Shown here piece after piece: positions 28,201 to 35,704 of a stretch of 64,000 nt of DNA. How positions within the stretch are numbered: position 1 is the first letter of the stretch; each line of letters begins with the position of its first letter. The notes beneath the pieces are model-generated. The model saw only the letters and a program-made list of their open reading frames with translations. It was not told where the DNA came from and made no database searches. The position numbers and the translations under genes were made by a program. This DNA is from Pseudomonas sp. GD04091 (lineage in GTDB: Bacteria > Pseudomonadota > Gammaproteobacteria > Pseudomonadales > Pseudomonadaceae), in the NCBI RefSeq assembly GCF_029836165.1, contig NZ_JAOEBG010000004.1, forward strand, positions 1 to 64,000, in the 5' to 3' direction.

Positions 28201-28477
28201 GATCGCTTCGGCCAGCGCGGCAGCCTCTTCGGCAACCCAGGCGGCGGAGGAGGCCGGGCGTCAGCAGCAGGCTGCGGCGCGCCAGCGTCAGCCGTCGGTG
28301 ATCACCGTGCAGGTGCTGGGCTTCGGTGGCGAGCGACTGGTGCCCGGGCGGGATGGCGCGAGCCTGAACCCGCAGTACAACCGCCAGAGCCCGGTGCAGG
28401 TGCTGGGCGCGGGTGCGCTGGATGAGCGTGCGAAGGCGCAGTTGACCGAGGAGGAACGCGGCAATCTGTTGCTGTAG
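16208..28477 (+). CDS. Giant filamentous haemagglutinin-family exoprotein (PdtA-like TpsA)
   Basis: Predicted secreted beta-helical protein of 4089 residues of the two-partner secretion type. The signal region runs to about residue 48 (LASGAQA). The TPS secretion domain follows at about 155-400, with INRNGVVFNG near 228 in the place of the NPNG motif. Thousands of residues of short degenerate G/A/L/D repeats form the expected helix. A DUF3739-like region lies near 3640-3810 and contains an unusual alpha-helical stretch. Residues about 2758-2920 carry repeated 'LPAGT'-type units. Size and neighbours match PdtA of P. aeruginosa, which is phosphate-regulated. No TpsB pore gene follows: the next gene is LysE on the other strand. 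ATG 16208 follows AAGGA. Confidence 0.88.
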   Translation: MSLGMPQPALSATAVQRRGKPAGSEPMLLKPLAQAIALLMLASGAQAAQPFSSAWFNAKGASGAPGGAVGAGGAGQVLPGSPPPLAQQQRLNQQFQRSVGNLNNTVAAIAAQQAAQANGRTLAQVQPQVVPNGLGEGGLKVDENPLTQGWLNAKAPQQSQAGGKTQVSIEQTADKAILNWETFNVGRDTTVRFQQQADWAVLNRVNDPSARPSQIHGQIEAPGTVMLINRNGVVFNGASQVNVRNLVAAAAQISDEQFTQRGLYVDNNGSQATFTNAGGKVVVERGAQISTQEPPSSTQGGGYVLLLGSEVGNDGQIIASKGQATLAAADDFYIRRGQGTEANRYSTTRGNEVAGSLKAGSTAGTVVNSGLVQATGGDITLTGHQVRQQGVALASTSVDRRGSIHLLNAASDATGSVSVGPGSVTAVLLDDSAALDSQREASLALVNGINGNLATGRFDNLSTVIDRPEQSRVELVSGGTVHFQDGSLTLATGGQVAVSAGRRSLVDDGARIDVSGALGVKVAMESNVIKVNVQGNEQRDAAGNRDKGGLINSDVWVDVRELVHVAAGVNGHASDRWYTAGGLLEVGGYLGTRNHSVGEWMAQGGTVTFTGQDLVTRGGAEINLSGGTLAVQDGVVRQTWLRGEDGRLYELSRAPGDLLYSGIYQGFEDSSARWNQTRLFYNPLIAPQQRFEQGYTVGRDAGSLVVATQSALLDGLLLGQTWQDERQVQAPVAGLDGYKQLHSARARGAQLVIGQQLPGYLSDKKGLAFSLSPMLRQVALTAGSRGASADVQLLAPLADERRGRLVLDSDLLNAFALGGLTVAASESVQVDDALRLANGGQLNLYAPEVRIAADLTAKGGQMALGDVMRQRDGADLRDVALATPSGLRAQVLIGDGVRLDVGGARSDRNLTEAMAWRNAGSLSLRSTGDVLLGQGSVLEVSGGVVRGERNQLSGGNGGNLTLHAGVFDTGGNGRLQLAGELRGYGSDAAGTLDLQGDRVRIGGIADGNAVHLGEELFTRGFAHYAVRGIHQLTVAEGVQLQVARPVEMLDAGLPVSDQATLWLPPQVRENPIKGELGLRGGASLSLVAGDTRLAQVDREAALLEVRPGASIRVDALQSIALSSTAQLNMDGSLLAAGGKVSLLQALPESVATGIQESLHSRSIRLGADALIDVSGQALTALDGQGRRYGRVTAGGSIVVGGQIDHAKGVSDGAYLFVDVARGARLRADGASAVLDIRGQEPLPMASAGGSISLASSYGLRLDGSLSAMAGGAGAVGGSLGVALDTGLYRKDNLDDGLNVPRELVLGQGRGTDDGLRYGHARLDVDAVERGGFASLALLSDGVLAFDGSLQLTLAQGLQLYAGSLVLAEGGADDARIRLRAPYVRLAGSNHLGGDLTVRPTVKGGLSQRASNALLQVEANLLEVRDELSLGARGNLALSGGQQLLFDRRGFALTRLRSEGDIRFLGREIASSPTDLSGNADLELLAAQLYPVSGAYARVRTTQDATLRVGRVGAATPDAPLSVFGRLHLSAGYVEQGGVVRAPLGQVQLGDAGALGQDVRLLPGSITSVSAAGLHMPYGGTVDGLSYLYDGKPVDLLGGSGDIDHGVVLAGKRIDVQAGALIDLAGGGELTGAGFVSGRGGSTDARYHPLLQLDGDGRLVLPSVASNPVYAIVPGLAVDYAPVAGEAGVADPAIGQRITLDQGVPGLAAGTYTLLPASYALLPGAYRVELNGLAMAGPRGASQAMRNGSWTTSGSLSVVNTSIQQPLPGQVILTAADTLRRYSQYNEMSYASFVKADALAKGVPRAALEADGKWLTLRLKPNADPETTFRFAGQARFDAARDGRGGSVSVLGLDAIEILADGQASDWNQPNRVALRASDLSALKASRLSIGARPEVLYGQGGNMLRLKESTADILVRSGAELRGGEVFLATDTARGAIVVEQGAAIITLGQGAAPFDANDGYLIDPNAHSLLALSNGRLDVLPSVAGDFFAPGSILIGGCPSGTCAGETRLYSEGSLFAATDRTFSLDDQVSFGTRHLGLAVGRINVGSADALAAAASAGVLGQGLTLNQQVFDRLFQGRASDGIPGLETLSLSAADSLNFFGDSRLDTYDPLTGRNRVQQLILGTPAIYGLGEASTRATIRTGSLVWNGARTAPGAPIAGGAGSGDGVLELRVEDLTFGYGPASQPDGTASMSRQTLGFSQVDIHASRQVTANHTGALQVYHQRGAWQQEGGFQYSGGNLLVDTPLWTGAAGSINRITAGGQLRVTGGGGVLASGRDGVGAELALSGQQVSLDGTFSLPSGKLSVTAQQDLILGERARIDLAGRRLTFNDVTQYSWGGDLLLSSTTGDIRQAGGSVVDFSAGNNRAGRLSATALGGQVSLQGQVLGAASGDYDAGGTRVPYAQGSLEIRARQVDDFAGLNQRLNRDQIFGGRSFQITQGDLVIGSELKARAINVSLDNGQLTVRGTVDASGAQVGSIRLAANRGLTLDSGAVLDAHGSLLRVDSQGAIIDAPNRAVIELDSGDGRLTLSPGARLDLRHGTAATAGQHDGRARGTLLLTAPRVGGDIAGDIAIDARGRLDILGAQSIAVVGNQRYIDAPDGGSAASGRPYQYIDQAYLDAKHARNVLFINAALANRDLLDKRLAALSDAAYAQALHLRPGLEIATRDGHTDLVVRGDLDLSGHRYASLDPAKPQTVVRGSGEVGHLTLRAGGNLEVHGSISDGFLPPELASGSDRLDGRGWILVPGTQPFKSDLVIPRSGVELAAGTRYPAGSTLNFDLPFADTSLPANTRLPSALTLATALTLPAGTVLDAAVRDAAGNVLYAAGSLLEQAVTLAADTRLDAGSRLPVSVAVRGGVWRKGVALPTGGLTQRGALALAVGALLPAGTDVKLPTGVFWVDLRQEIAGQQGRNWALGRMLPEGSQSWSIRLVAGADLDAADSRITRPEPQAGALRLADQHYIATRVVETTPPTISYVWTNQAVGRVPGQPVPANLLPLCTARPTWCQKIETPGGVTKAQITPQTQLFSVLRTGTGDLELLSAGDWRMDSLYGVYTAGTQAPALLQQGTDPHQLPRGLQANGSVLGPLGAAYESTTAQYRAWYPHQGGNLLIAAGGELTGNLVGPKSNDLVTRRQTPSAAVGNWLWRQGQAEAGTPAAWWLNFGSFAQDPASSAALPYLVGFTGLGTLGGGNLDVRVAGAAGLVRANGVDVVAVERSQGLNLVVASTGRVTADGRLVQTGGGDLDLRVGGGLNPGLAAMTAADTLMDLQGTLVNLRGALQVEAASIGLLQSIYGSYGVEQDNSESRAYDPYTATRAKAWGGVTLMPGDSGVRLLSRGDLVVQGVADPGRVPTFNSTPFTSASGAWMPGRGNSWFSLWTPQTSVELVSLGGDLAPIVPNRSSVATRNLTIYGGRVFYPTSLSASAINGSLYYGDSVRSSAGLASPESLMTAPSANTRLQLLAGDSIYAGGYAVSQAGTDASALPTPLRPAFLGTSTGNLVLSTNLHGELPRNVWDNPLYSFGLNTYAQGSVRPLEPVRFYALDGDIVGLNTGEIIEYPLLGRKLYQGSGPLRIMAGRDIVNAGTVLGSPREAANGLVAGGGGANLSRGNLIIHGDSQDVSLVSAGRDIRLSSFNVAGPGQLEVVAGRNLFQSGPGVGSTYQEAAITSIGRVGGSGGGNDGASIAIIVGAGKQGPDYAGLLTRYLDPESLADPAQPLSAQSGKVARVYGQELLTWLRERFAFDGDGEAARAYFATLPAEQQRIFARQVYFAELRAGGREYNDADGPRSGSYLRGRQAIAALFPDRDVAGNPISYSGNATFYGGAGIHTDFGGGIQVLTPGGQQVFGIEGEAPPSSAGVITQGSGDIELYSQGSILLGQSRIMTTFGGSILGWSAQGDINAGRGSKTTVVYTPPKRTYDLWGNVGLAPSVPSTGAGIATLNPIAEVPPGDIDLIAPLGTIDAGEAGIRVSGNVNIAALQVVNAANIQVQGDAKGMPVVASVNTGAIASASAAASSATQAAEEAGRQQQAAARQRQPSVITVQVLGFGGERLVPGRDGASLNPQYNRQSPVQVLGAGALDERAKAQLTEEERGNLLL

Positions 28478-28516
28478 CCATTGGGGACAGGCGTGGACCT
28501 GCTTGCTGTGCGCCAG

Positions 28517-29101
28517 TCACGCCAGCAGCAGGTAGCCCGCGCTGGCCACCAGCAACGCGGCCAGGCCACGGTTGAGCAGGCGCATCCACTTTGGCTCCGT
28601 GAGGTAGCGGCGTATGACGCTGCCCGCCCAGGCCCAGCTGGCTACCGAGATGAAGCAGATCGGCATGTAGATCCAGGTGAACAGCCACAGCAGTTGCTGT
28701 TCACCCCCGGTGTATGCGCCGACGCCGGCCACGGCCGCCAGCCAGGCCTTGGGGCTCAGCCACTGCATGGCCGCGCCATGCCAGGCGGTCGGTGCCCTGT
28801 GCGCGCCCTCGGTATCGAGTCGACCATCGTCGCTGGCCAGCTTCCAGGCCATGTACAGCAGAAACAGCACACCACCACCGTGCAACAGCTGTCCCACCAG
28901 CGGCCAGCGCAGCAGCAACTCGTGCACGCCCAGGCCGACCAGCACCAGCAACAGGCAGAAGCCAAGGGTCGCGCCGGCCGCGTGCCCGAGGCTGGCATTG
29001 AGACCGTGGCGGGCACCGCTGCCCAGGGCGACGATATTGACTGGACCGGGCGAAATGGAGGCGGCCAGGGCGAAGGCGGCCATGGACAGGGCAAGGCTCA
29101 T
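28517..29101 (-). CDS. LysE/RhtB-family amino acid exporter
   Basis: Inner-membrane exporter of 194 residues with about six hydrophobic helices. The family signature SPGPVNIVALGSGARHG is at residues 17-33. ATG 29101 is selected because AGGAATC lies before it and the first helix begins immediately; the longer frame upstream is not membrane-like. It is convergent with the giant exoprotein gene, leaving only 39 bp, and divergent from the TerC-type gene. The exported substrate (amino acid or analogue) is not predictable. Confidence 0.85.
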   Translation of the reverse strand: MSLALSMAAFALAASISPGPVNIVALGSGARHGLNASLGHAAGATLGFCLLLVLVGLGVHELLLRWPLVGQLLHGGGVLFLLYMAWKLASDDGRLDTEGAHRAPTAWHGAAMQWLSPKAWLAAVAGVGAYTGGEQQLLWLFTWIYMPICFISVASWAWAGSVIRRYLTEPKWMRLLNRGLAALLVASAGYLLLA

Positions 29102-29362
29102 GCAGGTGATTCCTGGTGACGGGGAGGTCGGTACATGCTGCGGAGGGGACATGGGTGAGGTATTGAACAAAAATGCCCTGGGCATCGGTTACAGCTTTTG
29201 TAATATTTTCGCGCTGTCGGAAAAACCTGCTTCGATTGTAGGATCACCTTCCCAATTTTGTATCAAGGTCTATATGAGCACCTTCGCGGAGCCCCCCAGT
29301 CTCTGGCCGTCCCGGCCTTTCTCCCTCCGTCCCCGTGACGTTTCCCTCGTGAGTACCCGCTA

Positions 29363-30934
29363 ATGGAATGGCTAGCCGACCCCACGGCCTGGCTGGGCCT
29401 GTTGACGCTTATCGTCCTCGAGCTGGTGCTGGGTATCGACAACCTGGTGTTCATCGCCATCCTTGCCGACAAGCTGCCGCCCCATCAGCGCGACCGCGCG
29501 CGGTTGATCGGCCTGTCGCTGGCGCTGATCATGCGCCTGGGCCTGCTGGCCAGCATCTCGTGGATGGTCACCCTGACCGCGCCGCTGTTCGAGATCTTCG
29601 ACAAGAGCTTCTCCGGCCGTGACCTGATCATGCTGTTCGGTGGTGTGTTCCTGCTGTTCAAGGCCACCATGGAGCTGCACGAGCGCCTGGAAGGGCATGT
29701 CATCCAGTCCAGCGGCGCGGTGCGCCATGCCGCGTTCTGGCCCATCGTCGCGCAGATCGTGGTACTGGACGCGGTGTTCTCGCTGGACGCGGTGATTACC
29801 GCCGTGGGCATGGTCGAGCAGTTGTCGGTGATGATGATCGCGGTGATCTTCTCCATCGGCATCATGATCGTCGCCAGCAAGCCGCTGACTCGCTTCGTCA
29901 ACGCCCACCCCACGGTGATCATGCTGTGCCTGGGCTTCCTGATGATGATCGGCTTCAGCCTGACCGCCGAAGGCCTGGGCTTCCATATCCCGAAAGGCTA
30001 CCTGTACGCGGCCATCGGCTTCTCGTTGCTGATCGAGCTGTTCAACCAGCTGGCCCGTGCCCGCCGCAAGCGCAGCGTGCAGCAGCATCGGCCGTTGCGG
30101 GAACGTACCGCGCATGCGGTGTTGCGCCTGATGGGCGGGCGTCGGGTGGAAGCCGACGAGGTGGGCGAGGAGATCGCCGACCTGATCGAGGGCGGTGAAG
30201 AGCAGGTGGTGTTCGATCGCCGCGAGCGGGTCATGATCAGCGGTGTCCTCAACCTGGCCGAGCGGCCGATCCGCACGGTGATGACCGTGCGGGCCAAGGT
30301 CGACGCCATCGACCTGTCGCAGCCGGCCGAGGCGATCAGCCAGGCGCTGGTGAACTCGTCGTATTCGCGTCTGCCGCTGATCCGCGACGGCCGCATCGAG
30401 GAACCGCTGGGCTACGTGCACAAGAAGGAACTGCTCAAGGAGCTGCTGGCCGGCAACCAGCCGTCGTTGGAGAACCTGGCCCGGACGCCGCTGAACCTGC
30501 TGGAGAGCTTCAGCATTCTCAACGCCCTGGAGCAGATGCGCAGCCAGTCCACCCATATCGCCTTCGTGGTCAACGAGTTCGGTGATTTCACCGGCGTGCT
30601 GACCATTACCGACATCCTCGAGTCGATTGCCGGCGAGTTGCCCGACGCCAGCGAGGTCGAGGGGCCTGGCGTGGTCGAGGAGGAGGACGGCTTCGTGGTC
30701 AGCGGCGCCTTGAACCTGGCCCAGGTGCAGGCGCGGACCGGTTTCGCCGCGCGTGCCACCGAGGATTACCAGACCCTTGCGGGCCTGGTGATGAGCCTGC
30801 TGGACCGCCTGCCGGTGGTCGGCGATCGCCTGGCCTGGAACGGCTGGACCTTGACCGTGGTCGCGGTGGAGGAGCGCCGGGTGCGGCAGGTGCGCCTCAC
30901 ACAGAGCGTCGCCGCTGACGCAGCAGGTGCTTGA
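29363..30934 (+). CDS. TerC-family membrane protein with CBS pair and CorC/HlyC domain
   Basis: Protein of 523 residues: an N-terminal TerC-type membrane part (about 1-225, with [19 protein letters not shown]), a linker, two CBS domains at about 300-425 that would bind adenine nucleotides, and a C-terminal transporter-associated domain. The arrangement matches E. coli YoaE/YegH. TerC relatives handle metal ions such as manganese, but the substrate of this subgroup is not established. ATG 29363 has a weak ribosome site; a stop just upstream rules out an earlier start. The end overlaps the convergent rarD gene by 38 bp. Confidence 0.88.
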   Translation: MEWLADPTAWLGLLTLIVLELVLGIDNLVFIAILADKLPPHQRDRARLIGLSLALIMRLGLLASISWMVTLTAPLFEIFDKSFSGRDLIMLFGGVFLLFKATMELHERLEGHVIQSSGAVRHAAFWPIVAQIVVLDAVFSLDAVITAVGMVEQLSVMMIAVIFSIGIMIVASKPLTRFVNAHPTVIMLCLGFLMMIGFSLTAEGLGFHIPKGYLYAAIGFSLLIELFNQLARARRKRSVQQHRPLRERTAHAVLRLMGGRRVEADEVGEEIADLIEGGEEQVVFDRRERVMISGVLNLAERPIRTVMTVRAKVDAIDLSQPAEAISQALVNSSYSRLPLIRDGRIEEPLGYVHKKELLKELLAGNQPSLENLARTPLNLLESFSILNALEQMRSQSTHIAFVVNEFGDFTGVLTITDILESIAGELPDASEVEGPGVVEEEDGFVVSGALNLAQVQARTGFAARATEDYQTLAGLVMSLLDRLPVVGDRLAWNGWTLTVVAVEERRVRQVRLTQSVAADAAGA

Positions 30935-31784
30935 AGCCTTCCAGCACCAGCACCAGCACCGCGGCCCAGATCGGCAGGTAGGTTAGCCACTGATCCGGGC
31001 CGATGGTCTCGCCCAGCAGCAGGGCCACCGCCACCAGCAGCACAGGCTCGACATAGCTGAGCAGGCCGAACAGGCTGAACGGCAACAGGCGGCTGGCCAG
31101 CACGTAGGCGATCAGGGCGCTGGCGCTGATCGCCCCGAGCAGCGGGATCAACCCGTACAGGCCCGGATGCTCGGCCAGATCCGCCGTCGACAGTGGGCCC
31201 TGGATCACGAAATACAGGGCCCACGGCAGCAACAGGCACATGTCGCACCACAGGCCACCCAGGTGGTCGGTGCGGCAACGTCGACGCAGCACGAAGTAGA
31301 TCGGGTAACCGATCATCACCAGCAACGTCTCCCAGGCGAAACTGCCGTGCTGGTACAGCTCGTGGCCCACACCCAGGGCCGCGCAGCCCACCGCCACCTT
31401 CTGCAGGCGCGACAGGCGTTCGCCGTAGACCAGCCGTCCGGTCAGGACCATCGCCAGCGGCAGCAGGAAATAGCCCATCGACACTTCCAGGCTGCGCCCG
31501 TGCAGCGGCGCCCAGAGGAACAGCCACAGCTGCACGCCCATCAACCATGAGGTGCCAAGCATGCCGAGCAGCAGCATCGGGGTGTGGCGCACCCGCCCGA
31601 GCAGCTCGCCAATCCGTTTCCAGTCACCCGACAGCCACATGAACAGCGTCAGGCAGGGCAGGGTCAGCAAGGTCCGCCAGCCGAAGATCTCCTCGCCGTC
31701 GAGGGGCTTGAGGAAGGAGGTATAGAAGTACATCACGGCGAACAGACAGGACGCCATGACCGACGAGAGAATGCCTTTTGACAC
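30897..31784 (-). CDS. rarD: RarD-type EamA-family permease
   Basis: Inner-membrane protein of 295 residues with ten predicted helices in two EamA/DMT halves. It begins [20 protein letters not shown] and contains [12 protein letters not shown], typical of RarD ('chloramphenicol-sensitive' protein). The true substrate of RarD proteins is unknown. Its last 38 bases overlap the end of the TerC-type gene on the other strand, so each protein's C terminus constrains the other. An EAL gene lies just downstream (31821, minus strand, upstream on the transcript). Confidence 0.85.
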   Translation of the reverse strand: MSKGILSSVMASCLFAVMYFYTSFLKPLDGEEIFGWRTLLTLPCLTLFMWLSGDWKRIGELLGRVRHTPMLLLGMLGTSWLMGVQLWLFLWAPLHGRSLEVSMGYFLLPLAMVLTGRLVYGERLSRLQKVAVGCAALGVGHELYQHGSFAWETLLVMIGYPIYFVLRRRCRTDHLGGLWCDMCLLLPWALYFVIQGPLSTADLAEHPGLYGLIPLLGAISASALIAYVLASRLLPFSLFGLLSYVEPVLLVAVALLLGETIGPDQWLTYLPIWAAVLVLVLEGFKHLLRQRRRSV

Positions 31785-31820
31785 GAGTGCCTCGGAAACG
31801 GGAAGGGGTGAGCGGGTGGA

Positions 31821-33428
31821 TCAGCCGCGCATGATCTCAGGGGCGCTGCCTTGCGGCAACCGTGGGCTGCCGGGGCGCGCGGCCAGGCTCAGGAGCAGCT
31901 CGCTGGCCGGCATCGGCCGGGCGAACAGGTAGCCTTGCTGGAAGTCCACGCCGTGGCGTTCCAAATAGTCGCGCTGAACTTCGGTTTCCACCCCTTCGGC
32001 GACGATGCCCAGGTCCAGCTTGGCCGAGAGTTCGATGATGGTGTCGAGGATGTGCTGGGACAAGGCATCGCCGCCGATCATGGCGACGAAGCTCTGGTCG
32101 ATCTTCAGGTAGTCGACGTTGAACTGGCGCAGGTAGTTGAGACTGGATTGGCCCGTGCCGAAGTCGTCGAGGGCGATCATCACGCCCATCGCGTGCAGCT
32201 TCTCGAACAGCTCCAGGGTGACCGGCGTCGGTTCGATCAGCTTGCGCTCGGTCAGCTCCAGGGTCAGGACCACGCGTCCGGGCGGGAAATGCTGGAGGAA
32301 GGTCTGGCAGTCGTCGAGCAGGCCGAGGTCGCGGCAGTGGTCGGCGGTGATGTTGATGCCGATGTGAAAGCCATCCTCGAGCAGGGCGGCGTGTGGGGCC
32401 AGCGCCTGCGCGGTGTTCAGCATCAGGCCGCGGGTCATGGCGACGATCTGCCCGCTGTGCTCGGCGTAGGGAATGAACAGGTCGGGGCGAACCAGGCCCT
32501 CGCGCGGATGCTGCCAGCGCATCAGCACCTCGACGCCGGCCCAGCGGTAGTCGCCTTTGCGCACCACCGGCTGGAAGTAGGGCACGAACTCGCCGGCCTC
32601 CAGTGCCCGGTTGAGCTCGGCGCGTGAGGAGGTGGCGCGGCGGATCTGCCAGCGGCAGGCGACGGCGGCAATCACGCCGAGGATCAGCAGCAGGCCCAGC
32701 AGCGCTGGGTAGCGTGCGCGCATCAGCTCTGCCGGTTTCGACGCGCCGTATCCGCCATGCACGCTGAATGGGTAGCGTGTGGAGGATACGGTCACCGGCG
32801 CGCTGGCCGCGACCGCTGGTGTGCCGCTGCGCACCAGGCCGTCCTGCCCCATCCAGTGGTTGCCCACTTGCACCTGCAGTTCATCGTCGTCGCCGAGGAA
32901 GCGCAGGGCGGTGAGCAGATGCCGGCCATCCACCGTGCTGATCGCGCCGCGGTCGCCCTGGCTGATGCGGTATGCCAGCAAGGCGTGACCCGGTGTCACC
33001 GAGTTGCCATCCATCAGCCACAGCTGTCCATCGGTGTAGTCACGGGCATCCACGGGCTCTTCGAAATCGCCGAACAATGACGTGCAATAGAGGTTGTTGT
33101 CGGCGAACAGGTTGGTCGAGCGCACGAACGCATTGCGGGTGACCTCCGTGCGCAATGCCAGCTGCACCTCCTGGCACGGTTTCCCGGCCTTGGGCAGCAA
33201 GTGCTGGGTGACCACGGAGAGACTGTCGAGGATCTCCTCGATATGCCCCATCACATCGCGGGCCGTGGCCTGGCTGCTGGCCTGCAGCTCATGCTCGGTC
33301 TGCCAGCGCATCACGCCCACGCCGCACAGCAATGGCAGCAGCCCTACGACCCAGGGCAGCAGGGTGCGCCAGCTCCAGCGGGCACGGTGTTTGGCTGTCA
33401 GGGGCATGCGTGGGTGAACCTTGTCCAT
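31821..33428 (-). CDS. Cyclic-di-GMP phosphodiesterase with CSS periplasmic domain
   Basis: Membrane enzyme of 535 residues that would hydrolyse c-di-GMP. A helix near residues 22-41 and another near 235-255 flank a periplasmic CSS-type sensor containing cysteines in GKPCQEV and LYCTSLFG, a redox-sensitive pair in this family. The C-terminal EAL domain (about 270-515) keeps the catalytic set: EVL in place of EAL, ELTERKLIE, ALDDFGTGQSSLNYL, KIDQSF and EGVET. An active phosphodiesterase is therefore likely. The start is uncertain: ATG 33428 is used, and ATG 33407 is an alternative. Confidence 0.86.
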   Translation of the reverse strand: MDKVHPRMPLTAKHRARWSWRTLLPWVVGLLPLLCGVGVMRWQTEHELQASSQATARDVMGHIEEILDSLSVVTQHLLPKAGKPCQEVQLALRTEVTRNAFVRSTNLFADNNLYCTSLFGDFEEPVDARDYTDGQLWLMDGNSVTPGHALLAYRISQGDRGAISTVDGRHLLTALRFLGDDDELQVQVGNHWMGQDGLVRSGTPAVAASAPVTVSSTRYPFSVHGGYGASKPAELMRARYPALLGLLLILGVIAAVACRWQIRRATSSRAELNRALEAGEFVPYFQPVVRKGDYRWAGVEVLMRWQHPREGLVRPDLFIPYAEHSGQIVAMTRGLMLNTAQALAPHAALLEDGFHIGINITADHCRDLGLLDDCQTFLQHFPPGRVVLTLELTERKLIEPTPVTLELFEKLHAMGVMIALDDFGTGQSSLNYLRQFNVDYLKIDQSFVAMIGGDALSQHILDTIIELSAKLDLGIVAEGVETEVQRDYLERHGVDFQQGYLFARPMPASELLLSLAARPGSPRLPQGSAPEIMRG

Positions 33429-33714
33429 GGCGGGTTTGCAGAGGATAGCCGTTTGCCGGCGTACTCCCAACTTAAAGCGCGACAAACCAATTTACGCAAT
33501 GTAGAATCGCGTTACGAATACAACAATAAGGTTCTCCGCTTCCCGGGGAATCAAGCCCGCCGAGAATGGGTCCCTATGACATACCATGGGTTCAAGCTGA
33601 TCATTGGTGACTTCCTTGCCCGCAGCGTGCGCGGCATTCCCTGCTCACCACCACCGCTGTTCGACATCCAAAGCATGTAATCAACCGTTTTTTGCTGCAG
33701 ATGAGGACACGAAC

Positions 33715-34791
33715 ATGGCAGATATCTTCGACAACCCGATGGGCCTGGAAGGCTTCGAATTCATCGAGCTCGCCTCGCCGACCCCAGGCGTGCTGGAACC
33801 GGTGTTCCAGATACTCGGCTTCACCAAGGTCGCGACTCACCGCTCCAAGGATGTGCACCTGTACCGTCAGGGTGGCATCAACCTGATCCTCAACAACGAA
33901 CCCAAGAGCATCGCCTCGTACTTCGCCGCCGAGCATGGCCCGTCGGTCTGTGGCATGGCCTTCCGTGTGCGCAACGCCCATGAAGCCTATGCCCGTGCCC
34001 TGGAACTGGGCGCTCAGCCCGTGGAGATCGAGACCGGCCCGATGGAGCTGCGCCTGCCAGCGATCAAAGGTATTGGCGGCGCGCCGTTGTACCTGATCGA
34101 CCGCTACGAGGAAGGCAGCTCGATCTACGACATCGACTTCAAGTTCATCGAAGGCGTCGATCGTAATCCGGTCGGTGCCGGCCTGAAGATCATCGACCAC
34201 CTCACCCATAACGTCTATCGCGGGCGCATGGCCTACTGGGCCGGGTTCTACGAGAAACTGTTCAACTTCCGCGAAATCCGTTACTTCGACATCAAGGGCG
34301 AATATACCGGCCTGACTTCCAAGGCCATGACTGCGCCGGATGGCATGATTCGCATCCCGCTCAACGAAGAGTCGTCCAAGGGCGCGGGGCAGATCGAAGA
34401 GTTCCTGATGCAGTTCAACGGTGAAGGCATTCAGCATGTGGCCTTCCTCACCGATGACCTGCTCAAGACCTGGGACGCGCTCAAGGGCTTCGGCATGCGC
34501 TTCATGACCCCGCCGCCGCAGACCTACTATGAAATGCTCGAGGAGCGCCTGCCAGGGCATGGCGAGCCGGTCGACCAGTTGCAGGCCCGCGGTATTCTGC
34601 TGGACGGCGCTTTGGAGTCGAACGACAAGCGCCTGTTGCTGCAGATCTTCTCGGAAACCCTGCTGGGGCCGGTGTTCTTCGAGTTCATCCAGCGCAAGGG
34701 TGACGATGGCTTCGGCGAAGGCAACTTCAAGGCACTGTTCGAGTCGATCGAGCGTGATCAGGTGCGTCGTGGCGTGCTGAACGCCGAGTAA
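33715..34791 (+). CDS. hpd: 4-hydroxyphenylpyruvate dioxygenase
   Basis: Non-haem iron enzyme of 358 residues that turns 4-hydroxyphenylpyruvate into homogentisate in tyrosine breakdown. The 2-His-1-carboxylate ligands are visible: H162 (DHLTHNV), H241 (IQHVAF) and E323 (FFEFIQRKG). The C-terminal gate helix [10 protein letters not shown] is present. ATG 33715 begins the family-typical [18 protein letters not shown]. It is a single gene with a strong terminator after it. No homogentisate genes follow in this window. The 286-bp region upstream, shared with the divergent EAL gene, shows no operator I can name. Confidence 0.96.
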   Translation: MADIFDNPMGLEGFEFIELASPTPGVLEPVFQILGFTKVATHRSKDVHLYRQGGINLILNNEPKSIASYFAAEHGPSVCGMAFRVRNAHEAYARALELGAQPVEIETGPMELRLPAIKGIGGAPLYLIDRYEEGSSIYDIDFKFIEGVDRNPVGAGLKIIDHLTHNVYRGRMAYWAGFYEKLFNFREIRYFDIKGEYTGLTSKAMTAPDGMIRIPLNEESSKGAGQIEEFLMQFNGEGIQHVAFLTDDLLKTWDALKGFGMRFMTPPPQTYYEMLEERLPGHGEPVDQLQARGILLDGALESNDKRLLLQIFSETLLGPVFFEFIQRKGDDGFGEGNFKALFESIERDQVRRGVLNAE

Positions 34792-34811
34792 CCTGCCTCA
34801 GGAGCAAGACC

Positions 34812-34861
34812 CGTCGCGGGGCAAATCGCATCGGTGCGCCGATGCAATTTGCCCCGCGACG
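34812..34861. terminator. Bidirectional terminator between hpd and the DJ-1/PfpI gene
   Basis: Arms of 23 bp with one mismatch (34812-34834 and 34839-34861) close a 4-base TGCG loop. A short TTTT follows at 34863. The placement between convergent genes suits both directions. Confidence 0.85.
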
Positions 34862-34869
34862 CTTTTCGG

Positions 34870-35559
34870 CTACTTCCGCCCGCCCAGGTAGCGCAGCACC
34901 GCTTCGGCCACGCCAGCGGTGGATGCTGGGTTCTGCCCGGTGATCAGGTTGCCGTCCTCCACCACGAACGGCGCCCAGGGGTCGTCCGCCTTGCGGTACT
35001 CGCCCCCGCGGGCACCCAGTTCGTTCTCGGTCAGGAACGGTACCACCTTGTCCAGCTCCGCCAGTTTTTCCTCGGTGTTGGAGAAGCCGGTCACTGCGCG
35101 TCCCCTGAGCAGCAGGCTGTTGTCGCCGAGCTTGATGTTGAGCAGGCCGGCAACGCCATGGCATACCGCCGCGACCGCGCCGCCGTGCTCGTGAATGCGC
35201 CGTGCCAGCTCCTGTAGCGGCTGGTTGTCGGGGAAGTCCCACATCACGCCGTGCCCGCCGGTGTAGTAGATGGCGCAGTACTGCTCGGCCTTGACCAGGC
35301 CGGGACTCGTGGTGGCGCCAAGGCGGTTCATGAAGGCCTTGTCGTTGTACCACTGCCAGTCCAGTTCCGGCGCCATCTGCAGGCTGTGCGGGTCGATCGG
35401 CACATAACCTCCCGCCGGGCTGACATAGTCGACCGCGTAACCGGCCTGCTGCACCTTGTCGACGAAGTGCACGGCCTCACCTAGCCACAGCCCTGTGGCC
35501 CGCTTCAAATCCGGATACTTGGCGGTATTGGTCAACACGACCAGAATCTTCTTGTTCAT
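34870..35559 (-). CDS. DJ-1/PfpI-family protein (type 1 glutamine amidotransferase-like)
   Basis: Cytoplasmic protein of 229 residues in the Hsp31/DJ-1 group. The nucleophile elbow is AVCHGVAG with C133 and H134, the acidic partner is probably E28 (WLGEAVHF), and YYTGGHGVMWDFP near 99-110 is the family's glycine-rich oxyanion segment. Such proteins act as glyoxalase III, deglycase or stress chaperone. ATG 35559 is chosen because the fold begins MNKKILVVLTN; its ribosome site is weak. It is convergent with hpd and divergent from the deaminase gene. Confidence 0.85.
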   Translation of the reverse strand: MNKKILVVLTNTAKYPDLKRATGLWLGEAVHFVDKVQQAGYAVDYVSPAGGYVPIDPHSLQMAPELDWQWYNDKAFMNRLGATTSPGLVKAEQYCAIYYTGGHGVMWDFPDNQPLQELARRIHEHGGAVAAVCHGVAGLLNIKLGDNSLLLRGRAVTGFSNTEEKLAELDKVVPFLTENELGARGGEYRKADDPWAPFVVEDGNLITGQNPASTAGVAEAVLRYLGGRK

Positions 35560-35704
35560 CTGCGCATGCCCGTCGAATTCATGGGAAAACGTTTGGCCAG
35601 CGATATTGAAAGCCTTATGAGCATAGCCGGGCATGGCCATGGCGCCATGTGTAACAGGGGATGTGCTAGTCTGCTGCGCACCAGACGCATCAACGGGAGA
35701 CTCC

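Noticed and set aside
29186..29362. Possible manganese (yybP-ykoY) riboswitch before the TerC-type gene
   Set aside because: TerC genes sometimes carry one, but I could not find the conserved core bases or the paired stems in this leader.
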